The notes under the pieces are model-generated. The model saw only the letters and a program-made list of their open reading frames with translations. It searched no databases and was not told the origin of the DNA. Positions 33,128 through 39,401 of a DNA stretch of 39,401 bases are shown piece after piece. Location of the stretch: positions 1 to 39,401 of the forward strand of contig NZ_JANRHH010000030.1 in NCBI RefSeq assembly GCF_030433435.1, read 5' to 3'. Positions within the stretch are counted from its first letter, which is position 1; every line of letters begins with the position of its first letter. Source of the stretch: Polycladomyces subterraneus. Its GTDB lineage: Bacteria; Bacillota; Bacilli; Thermoactinomycetales; JIR-001. Made by a program: the position numbers and the translations under genes.

Positions 33128-34228
33128 TCATCGAATGATCCTACCAAAAGAAACACGCTTGTGTTGATAGGAAGGCCGGGTCCCAGGCGCGAAGATATGC
33201 CCTCGCAGTTCAGAGCTAGGGAAGAATTGCGGCAATCCGGGACGATTCTTGCAGGGGTCCGCCACCAGCTTCTCTTGGATCATCGAGTTGTACTGGCGGG
33301 CAGTGTTCTCGATGGTGTTAGCGTTTAACACCACCTCAAACCCGGTTTTCTTTGCATACCGACGCAGACCGGGGATGCCACTTTCCATTGGAGCGTAACA
33401 CTCAGCGGCTACCCCGTTTTCGCTGGAAACCCAGATACCCGAGTCTGTGTTGACCACCAGCGAGTGGTTTCCCTGGGTGTGCCCCGGTGTCCACATCAAA
33501 GCGACCCCAGGACCTAACAGCACGTCTCCGTCGATAAACAACAGCCGTTCTTCCGGGATATCTGCGAATTTTTCTGGTTGGTACCAGATCCGCTGTAACG
33601 GGTGGAGGTGGGGGAGAATGTCCCATTCCTTCCGTTGCACGATTAATTTGGCCTTGGGAAAGTAAGCCTTAACTGGCTGATCGGGGCTGATGTCCGCTTG
33701 GGGTTTTGTCGTCCCGATCCACCTCCGCACATCTTGGGTGTGCAAATGGTCGTAAGTGATAAAATCAATATCCTCCGGCCGGAGACCAACGGTCTCTAGA
33801 TGCTTTTCCACCGTGCCGTAGCGGTAGGACAACAGGGTGTGACTGAAAAACTCACCATATTTTCGGATCTGCTCGGCAAAATAGGGGGTGTTGGATGCCA
33901 ACTCGTATTCGGTGGGTTCATTCAGCAGCGTCCAGATCCTTCCTTTCGCCCGCCACTGTACAATGAACATACGATTGGTAAACCACACGTAACTCACGGG
34001 AGACAGCGCAGCCCGCCACAGTGCGTACTTCCGAGGATAAGGAAGTGTGATGAGATCATAAGAGTGAAAGGCTGTCACGGTACCGGTCTGACGAAACCAC
34101 TCCTTGAATCGGGGAGCCGCTTCACGAATCAGCTCTAGCTGTCGCCCTGGATTTTCCTCAGCGTGGGCTTCTTCAAAAAAGGAAATTTTCTGAAAGTAAT
34201 GAGTCCGGACCTCTTCTTGTACCTTCAC
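33128..34228 (-). CDS. Metallo-beta-lactamase-fold hydrolase with atypical metal motif
   Basis: A 366-residue protein with the MBL-fold order YDHLHTQD (His161, His163), WTPGHTQGNHSLVV (His250), and a later VSSENG. The canonical HxHxDH motif is changed to HLHTQD (Gln and Asp where Asp and His are expected), and the usual Asp of the third strand is Glu270, so metal binding may differ. The first 110 residues are unlike standard MBL proteins. The GTG at 34228 is chosen because AGGGAGGGAG lies seven bases before it; the frame is open eleven codons further. It diverges from the penicillin acylase-like gene. Substrate unknown; lactones, beta-lactams or phosphoesters are all possible for the fold. 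Confidence 0.72.
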   Translation of the reverse strand: MKVQEEVRTHYFQKISFFEEAHAEENPGRQLELIREAAPRFKEWFRQTGTVTAFHSYDLITLPYPRKYALWRAALSPVSYVWFTNRMFIVQWRAKGRIWTLLNEPTEYELASNTPYFAEQIRKYGEFFSHTLLSYRYGTVEKHLETVGLRPEDIDFITYDHLHTQDVRRWIGTTKPQADISPDQPVKAYFPKAKLIVQRKEWDILPHLHPLQRIWYQPEKFADIPEERLLFIDGDVLLGPGVALMWTPGHTQGNHSLVVNTDSGIWVSSENGVAAECYAPMESGIPGLRRYAKKTGFEVVLNANTIENTARQYNSMIQEKLVADPCKNRPGLPQFFPSSELRGHIFAPGTRPSYQHKRVSFGRIIR

Positions 34229-34535
34229 GGAAGCTCCCTCCCTGTTTTCAATGAACGCCACCGAAGGAGATCTGTTTCAAATCATGATCTCCGGTCAGGG
34301 GGCAGTCACCTATTATTTCCACATAAGGTGAATGGGAACCTTCATTACTAGCAGGAGGAATCATCAGAGTATTTTGGTAAATATATGAATGAAGGGAATT
34401 TTTGCTGGTTCCAGCTGAAGTGATCTATCAATCCTTTTTTCTGAGGAATCCATCTGGTTTTCGAGAAATGGAGGGGGAGTGCCCCTGAACCGGAAGGGTT
34501 CAGTTTCTTAAATTCACAGGTAAGGAGGTCCTGTA
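34229..34535. other. Divergent intergenic region
   Basis: Separates the minus-strand MBL-fold gene from the plus-strand acylase gene, so both promoters should be here. I see no clear -35/-10 pair. An imperfect inverted repeat AAGGTGAATGGGAACCTTCATT (32 bases region, 34326-34348) could be an operator. The ribosome site AAGGAGG for the acylase is at the right edge. Confidence 0.4.
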
Positions 34536-37190
34536 TTGAAACGGTATGTGATTACCATACTCGCGCTGATCAATATGCTGTTTTTGTTGATGCCCTCTAC
34601 GGGAGGAGCCCAGGTCACGACTGACGATCCCGGCGGCTTTTTCAATATCATGCCTCCAGGTCAGGATGGAACGGTAAACGTGCTGGAAATGACCAAATTT
34701 CAACTGACCGGAGAGTATCCCAAGCACTTCAATGATCAGACTCGGATGTACGATTCCCTGGTGGAGCGCATGTCAGGGATCAGGGATGAAGAACTTGTTA
34801 AATACTTCAAGGAAGCCTCCTTCGGTGTCAAAGGGAAAGTGGAACGGACCTATTCACCGACGAAAGGAGTAACGGTTCAGCGGGATGAATTCGGTGTTCC
34901 CCACATTCGGGGTAAAACCAGGGAGGCCACCATGTTTGCCGTGGGCTATGTGACCGCGGAGGACAGACTGTTCCTGATGGATGTGCTCCGCCATTTGGGA
35001 CGGGGGCGGCTGAGCGAATTTCTCGGGGCCAGTGAAGCCAATAGGGAGATGGACAGGGCCCAGGTGCAGGTAGCCCCGTACAAAGAAGAAGAATTGACCC
35101 GTCAGGCCAATGAGCTTTGTCATCAGGGGGAGGAAGCAGCCCTGGTCTGCAAAGACATGGAAGCCTACATCGATGGGGTGAACGCTTTTATACGTAAAGC
35201 GCGACTGAATCCCAACATGCTTCCCGCAGAGTATCCCGCCCTCCAGCAGATTCCGAAAGAGTGGAAGCCCGAGGACAGTGTGGCCATTGCCAGCTTGGTC
35301 GGCGGGATTTTCGGGAAGGGCGGTGGAAACGAAGTAGCCAGTGGCCGATTTCTGTCCCAGTTAATACAAAAACACGGTTCCCAAAAAGGACGGGCGATCT
35401 GGGAGGATTTCCGGAGCGCGGAGGACTTGGAAGCTCCCGTGACGACGGAAAAAACCTTTCCCTATAACCAGTCTTCTTCCGTCGATCCGAAAACCACGGC
35501 CCTTCTCGATTTGGGAACCGTCGACAAAACATTGGAGGAGATGAAACTGCCGAACATGGTGGCAGACGGCCCCTTCGGTCCTATCGACTTGAGGGCGCCT
35601 AAGGGGATGAGCAATGCGATCTTGGTCAGTGCAGAACACACAAAAGAGGGTCGTCCCATCGCCGTATTCGGTCCTCAGACAGGCTACTTCAGCCCCCAGC
35701 TGCTGGTGGAGACAGATGTTCATGGACCAGGGATTGATGCCCGGGGAGTGGGTTTTGCTGGGGTCAACATGTATGTACAACTGGGGCGGGGACGGGACTA
35801 TGCCTGGTCGGCCACCTCCTCCGGAGCGGACAACGTGGATCAGTGGGTGGTGAAGCTTTGCGAGCCGAATGGAGGCAAACCCACGATGAAATCCCAAGGT
35901 TACTGGTATAAAGGGAAATGCCGCCCCATGGACGTTTATACCCACCGGCAAATCGCTAGACCCACGGCCGCAGGAATTCCCAAGCCGTCTAAAGACAGTC
36001 TCATCTTTGACATCAAGGTGGAACGGACCGTCTACGGCCCTGTCAATGCCCGGGGAACCGTAAGGGGAGAGCCGGTGGCCGTAACCACCCAGCGCTCTAC
36101 TTACGGAAAAGAGTTGAATAGTGCTCTCGGCTTTCGCCGGATCAACGATCCGGAGTTTATGAAGGATGGTTCCGCCTCTTTTCTGAAAGCGTTCGATAAA
36201 GTGGATTATACCTTTAACTGGTTTTACGTGAACAAAAAGGATATTGCATATAAGCACTCTTGCCTGTGTCCTGTGCGGGACCCCAGGACGAATCCCGACC
36301 TTCCTACATGGGGAACAGGGGAATACGACTGGACGGGGAAATACCTTAAACCGGAGGAGCAGCCCCATGACATCAACCCCAAAAGGGGGTACATTGCCAA
36401 TTGGAACAACAAACAGGCTCCCGGGTTTCGAGCCAACGATGCGAACTTCAGCTACGGTCCCGTTCACCGCTCCCTACTATTAAACAGGCGGTTGGCGGAG
36501 ATGGTATCTTCCGGAAAGAAACTGACCCGGGCGGACATGGTGAACATCATGATAGATGCGGCAACGGTGGATTTGAAGGCACAGGAGGTTTATCCGTGGG
36601 TGTTGAAAGTATTGGGGGAAAAAGCACCCGACAATGATCCGGTACTTCAGGAGATGAGGGACCGGTTGGCCGCATGGGTTGAGTCTGGTGGACACCGGCG
36701 TGATTCATCCCCCAAAGATGGCGTTTATGATGATGCGGTGGCCGTGGCCATCGGGGATGCTTATTTCGAACCCCTGACCGAGGCGATGTTTGAAAACGCC
36801 CTGAGTGGTGCAAACCTGCCCAATGTACTGGAAGATTCGCCACGGAATGGTTTGGGTTCGGCTTTTCTCGAAGGATATTATTCCTATGTGAACAAGGATT
36901 TGCGTCGGCTTCTGGGTGAAAAGGTGAAGGATCCCTGGCACACGGTTTATTGTGGTAACGGGAATCTCTCCTCCTGCAGGGAGGAATTGTGGAAGGCGAT
37001 GAAAAAAACAGCTGACCGACTTCGTGAGGAATACAATTCCGATGTCGTGGAGGACTGGGTGTATGATGACTCTCAAGATGCCATCAAGCAGAAACCCATG
37101 GGTCTACTTGCCGCACCAGACATGCGATGGGTAAATCGGCCCACCTTCCAGCAAGTGGTTCAGGTGGGTGTGAAAAATCCGGTGAAATAA
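34536..37190 (+). CDS. Secreted penicillin acylase family (S45 Ntn-hydrolase) protein
   Basis: A large 884-residue Ntn-hydrolase precursor of the family of penicillin G acylases, glutaryl-7-ACA acylases and N-acyl-homoserine-lactone acylases. A signal peptide MKRYVITILALINMLF...GGAQ is followed by an alpha-subunit part (RDEFGVPHIRGKTREATMFAVGYVTAEDRLFLMDV, about 113-147), the predicted autocleavage point before Ser359 in PKGMSNAILVSAEHT, then a beta-subunit with GPGIDARGVGFAGV and GRGRDYAWSATSSGADNVDQW. Ser359 would be the new N-terminal nucleophile; residue before it is Met, where Gly is more common. TTG start with AAGGAGG seven bases upstream. Codon use looks richer in AGG/GGG than neighbours (visual impression). 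Substrate unknown; diverges from an MBL-fold gene. Confidence 0.87.
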   Translation: MKRYVITILALINMLFLLMPSTGGAQVTTDDPGGFFNIMPPGQDGTVNVLEMTKFQLTGEYPKHFNDQTRMYDSLVERMSGIRDEELVKYFKEASFGVKGKVERTYSPTKGVTVQRDEFGVPHIRGKTREATMFAVGYVTAEDRLFLMDVLRHLGRGRLSEFLGASEANREMDRAQVQVAPYKEEELTRQANELCHQGEEAALVCKDMEAYIDGVNAFIRKARLNPNMLPAEYPALQQIPKEWKPEDSVAIASLVGGIFGKGGGNEVASGRFLSQLIQKHGSQKGRAIWEDFRSAEDLEAPVTTEKTFPYNQSSSVDPKTTALLDLGTVDKTLEEMKLPNMVADGPFGPIDLRAPKGMSNAILVSAEHTKEGRPIAVFGPQTGYFSPQLLVETDVHGPGIDARGVGFAGVNMYVQLGRGRDYAWSATSSGADNVDQWVVKLCEPNGGKPTMKSQGYWYKGKCRPMDVYTHRQIARPTAAGIPKPSKDSLIFDIKVERTVYGPVNARGTVRGEPVAVTTQRSTYGKELNSALGFRRINDPEFMKDGSASFLKAFDKVDYTFNWFYVNKKDIAYKHSCLCPVRDPRTNPDLPTWGTGEYDWTGKYLKPEEQPHDINPKRGYIANWNNKQAPGFRANDANFSYGPVHRSLLLNRRLAEMVSSGKKLTRADMVNIMIDAATVDLKAQEVYPWVLKVLGEKAPDNDPVLQEMRDRLAAWVESGGHRRDSSPKDGVYDDAVAVAIGDAYFEPLTEAMFENALSGANLPNVLEDSPRNGLGSAFLEGYYSYVNKDLRRLLGEKVKDPWHTVYCGNGNLSSCREELWKAMKKTADRLREEYNSDVVEDWVYDDSQDAIKQKPMGLLAAPDMRWVNRPTFQQVVQVGVKNPVK

Positions 37191-37375
37191 AAGTAAAAGC
37201 AAGTCCTGAACGGCAAATATCCCCTTCGGAACTCAGAGGGACATATCAAGGAATGGGCTTGTCTTATGGTTGGCTGCCTGCTTGTGGGGGGCCGCCTTGA
37301 CTTATGTCTTGCGTGGTCCTCTTCACCTTCTAAAGTCAAGCAAAGCAATGACGAAGATCATGTACGGAGGGAGTC

Positions 37376-37858
37376 ATGAGTACAAAGAGCTTAGTGTTGT
37401 CCCTACTGAATTTCAGATTTGAAAAGAAGGCTGGTTTCGTTCCACTGATATCTGCCCTTGAAGGGGTACGGGCAGACGAGGCTGCATGGCAGCCACATGC
37501 CAATAGTCATTCGATCTGGCAAATCGTGAACCACATTGTGTTTTGGAATGAAAACATATTGAGAAATTTACAAGGAAACGCGACACCGGTGAATATAGAC
37601 AACAGTGCAACGTTTGGGGAACCTGGGGATCCTACGGACGAGGCTTCATGGCAGGCTACGGTTGAGAGGATGAAAGAAGTCTGTACGAATATACAATTAA
37701 CATTGTCCGACTGGGACGAGAGCAGGTTTGATACACCTTATGATAACTCTGCTTTGTCATATAAGCTCGTGCTTGCAGATTTGGCAATGCACGACGCCTA
37801 CCACATCGGACAAATTCTCTATATTCGTAAATTGTATGCTGCACGAACCAATCAATAA
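37376..37858 (+). CDS. DinB-family protein
   Basis: A 160-residue four-helix-bundle protein of the DinB/YfiT superfamily. The metal-binding histidine triad is visible: His53 in IVNHIVFWNE, and His139 and His143 in MHDAYHIGQI. Family members act as bacillithiol transferases or thiol-dependent hydrolases in Bacillota, but many have no known role. ATG with GGAGGGAG. A cassette start: no terminator before it was found after the acylase gene. Confidence 0.88.
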   Translation: MSTKSLVLSLLNFRFEKKAGFVPLISALEGVRADEAAWQPHANSHSIWQIVNHIVFWNENILRNLQGNATPVNIDNSATFGEPGDPTDEASWQATVERMKEVCTNIQLTLSDWDESRFDTPYDNSALSYKLVLADLAMHDAYHIGQILYIRKLYAARTNQ

Positions 37859-37922
37859 TGACGTGTCCATATGGATGAAGCTCTCGTTACTAGGGCGTGT
37901 CATGTGGGAAAGGAGCATTCAC

Positions 37923-38582
37923 ATGCTGATCAAATGGATTGTTTGCAACGTGCCGGAGGAAAAACGGGAAGCCTTTTCCCTCGCACAACAGCAATGGTCG
38001 GCATTGCGGGATGTCCCGGGGTTTGTGGCTCAATTCGGCGGGTGGAATGCAGTTAATCCCGCTGAGGCGTGCATTGTCGGATTGTGGAAGGATCGGGACA
38101 GCTATACGGCGTTCATGGAAAAGATCCATGATGAGATTTATATATCCCGCGGTCAACAGGAGACATTTGACCGTATTGCTGTTACCGTCATGGAAATGAT
38201 GTTGCCGGTCGGCCATCTGGAAGGGTTGCTCTCAGGTGGATGGATGAAAGCGGAGCTGATCCGTATTGCAGACTGTTGGGTGCTACCCGGGAGGGAAGCT
38301 CATTTTCTCCAAATGCAGCAGGAGGTATGGAACCCTGCCATGGAGCAAACCGACGGTATGTTGGGCGGTGTATTCGCGGGGGACATGTCGGCACGGCGCT
38401 TTCTCACCATCACGTGGTGGAAAAGCGCGGAATTACATCGGGCATATGTGAAAAACCATGTTGCGAACCTGCGGGAGCAAGCGGATTTGGATCTAGATAT
38501 CGAACGGATTGTCGGGTATGAAGTGCGGTGTGAGCCGAGTTGGAGGGTGACGGCAACTGTACAATCTGACAAAGGAAGATGA
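37923..38582 (+). CDS. ydbC: YdbC-like protein (DUF4937, ABM fold)
   Basis: A 219-residue protein made of two ABM-like halves: the first half has LIKWIVCNVPEEKREAFSLAQQQW, DVPGFVAQFGGWN, AFMEKIHDEIY; the second begins about residue 108 (MKAELIRIADCWVLPG...). This matches the DUF4937 family that includes B. subtilis YdbC. Function unknown; the fold suggests a monooxygenase or a binding protein. The ATG at 37923 has AAAGGAG; a longer open frame upstream overlaps the DinB gene and is rejected. It lies 64 bases after the DinB gene and may share its transcript. Confidence 0.75.
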   Translation: MLIKWIVCNVPEEKREAFSLAQQQWSALRDVPGFVAQFGGWNAVNPAEACIVGLWKDRDSYTAFMEKIHDEIYISRGQQETFDRIAVTVMEMMLPVGHLEGLLSGGWMKAELIRIADCWVLPGREAHFLQMQQEVWNPAMEQTDGMLGGVFAGDMSARRFLTITWWKSAELHRAYVKNHVANLREQADLDLDIERIVGYEVRCEPSWRVTATVQSDKGR

Positions 38583-38598
38583 GCGATGGGACAATCCT

Positions 38599-38622
38599 AA
38601 GAGGAGAGAAGTTCTCCTTTTG
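38599..38622 (+). terminator. Weak terminator-like hairpin
   Basis: AAGAGGAGA-like arm pairs with TTCTCCTTTT around GAAG, close to the YdbC-like stop. The T run is short. Confidence 0.4.
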
Positions 38623-38676
38623 TAAAAAGTGAAAAAATTTCCTCACACCTGATCTGAAGTTGTAGAGGGAAATGAG

Positions 38677-39096
38677 ATGGCCATCTATTCAGAGATTGTA
38701 AAGCTATTGCAAATGATTGATAACTGGCAACAGACGGATGAGCAGAAATACAGGGAGTTGTGTCGTCGTATTGAACTATCCGTCACTCATGCCCAACATT
38801 CAAATGTAAACGATTTTTACCGGATCATCCACCTGGAATATGACAAGTTGTTGACTTTACCTGTGAAGTTGGTGTTTCTCGTGTTCAAGAAAGCCAACCA
38901 ACTCAACCCGAATGATCGTGAACTGTTGCTGTCCTTTTCCGCGTATTTATTTTGTCATGGACCGCAATGGGACCGGGAAGCGGAACAGATCCGTCATTTG
39001 GTTGAGGAAGGGAAGATGGAAGCGTGTTGTGAGATCGCGCAGAGGATCACATGGAACGATGAGTATTATGGCAGCCGTGATGGAAATGAACTGTGA
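38677..39096 (+). CDS. Hypothetical protein
   Basis: A 139-residue soluble protein not recognised. Charged and helical in character, with no signal peptide or transmembrane segment: repeated amphipathic runs such as LLQMIDNWQQTDEQKYRELCRR, LLTLPVKLVFLVFKKANQLNP and HLVEEGKMEACCEIAQRI suggest a helical-repeat (TPR-like) fold, which is a guess. ATG at 38677 after GAGGGAAATGAG. A weak hairpin precedes it. The final 20 residues overlap an out-of-frame open reading run into the tail region. Confidence 0.6.
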   Translation: MAIYSEIVKLLQMIDNWQQTDEQKYRELCRRIELSVTHAQHSNVNDFYRIIHLEYDKLLTLPVKLVFLVFKKANQLNPNDRELLLSFSAYLFCHGPQWDREAEQIRHLVEEGKMEACCEIAQRITWNDEYYGSRDGNEL

Positions 39097-39401
39097 TGTA
39101 CTTCCCGAAACACGGCAGTGTCGGGATCGGAAACCTGCCACATTGGATGCTGCCCGAACGATTTACAGAAAAAGCCGGCTGAAAGCCCACGGTTTCAATC
39201 GTGAGATGAAAGGCGGCGTTGCTCGGCATCCCCTTTTGGGGATGGTAAGGGCAACCAATTTGCTGTATAATCGAACGTACAAGCGGTGCTCATCCCACTG
39301 GTAGTGGGTTTCTTCCTGTGTACGTCATGGTATGAGGTTCCAGTGGCGAACCACTCACTCCCACTGGGTAAAACCATGAGAGTAAGTAAAAAGGAACTAG
39401 C
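39097..39401. other. 3' end of the window: structured, no supported gene
   Basis: I see no gene. Signals: a perfect hairpin CATCCCC-TTTT-GGGGATG (39227-39244), a perfect -10 TATAAT (39266-39271) without a good -35, the hairpin CCCAC-TGGTA-GTGGG with TTTCTTCC (39294-39316), and the overlapping repeats GGTTC...GAACC and CCAGTGG...CCACTGG (39335-39367). A plus-strand open run with LKAHGFNREMKGG-like C-terminal residues (near 39180-39210) is possibly a decayed transposon end. A leader for a gene beyond the window is equally likely. Confidence 0.4.

Noticed and set aside
37191-37375. Apparent membrane-like run LWLAACLWGAALTY downstream of the acylase
   Set aside because: No start, no ribosome site and no continuous domain; possibly a decayed transporter fragment but not supportable.
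1-39401. CRISPR arrays, prophage or conjugative modules
   Set aside because: I saw no regularly spaced repeats, integrase, portal, relaxase or complete insertion sequence in the window.

Overview
The window reads as chromosome of a spore-forming Gram-positive bacterium (Bacillota, Bacillales; a thermophilic Thermoactinomycetaceae-like organism is my guess from gene content and moderately high GC, not proven). Supporting signs are strong AAGGAGG-type ribosome sites, GTG and TTG starts, a glmS ribozyme, the cdaA-cdaR-glmM-glmS order, an acpS-ydcC type spore-lipoprotein neighbourhood, and sigma-A-like promoters with Rho-independent terminators.

Layout. Bases 1-861 hold the last bases of a 5S rRNA and eight CCA-encoding tRNA genes (Asn, Thr, Glu, Val, Tyr, Gln, Lys, Gly) with their own promoter and terminator. 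Next come arginase (rocF), phosphoenolpyruvate carboxylase (ppc), the c-di-AMP/cell-wall block (cdaA, cdaR, glmM) and ribozyme-controlled glmS. From 12.2 to 17.4 kb lie a dimethylformamidase-like protein, then minus-strand genes: a methyltransferase, a CopD-like membrane protein with an IsdG-type heme monooxygenase, and phosphoglucomutase (pgcA).

At 17.9-18.2 kb, in an apparently empty gap, I find what looks like a complete type I toxin-antitoxin locus: a 43-residue membrane peptide with a TTG start and a hairpin-hidden Shine-Dalgarno, a convergent antisense RNA with its own promoter and terminator, and a 14-base 5'-3' long-range pairing in the toxin mRNA. This is the most interesting item in the window.

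From 18.5 to 24.3 kb runs a tightly packed acyl-CoA catabolic operon (acyl-CoA ligase, acyl-CoA dehydrogenase, alpha-methylacyl-CoA racemase-like protein, thiolase, type-2 3-hydroxyacyl-CoA dehydrogenase) suggesting branched or methylated acyl chains. It is followed by an EamA transporter and a second acyl-CoA ligase. From 27.7 to 32.8 kb an ABC exporter, acpS, the NAD(P)H-hydrate repair enzyme and a YdcC lipoprotein form one operon.

The last part (33-39 kb) looks more accessory: a metallo-beta-lactamase-fold protein with an unusual metal motif, divergent from a secreted penicillin-acylase-family protein, then DinB, a YdbC-like protein, an unknown protein and a structured 3' end. A diverged intergenic repeat occurs three times (2.4, 24.4 and 27.4 kb).
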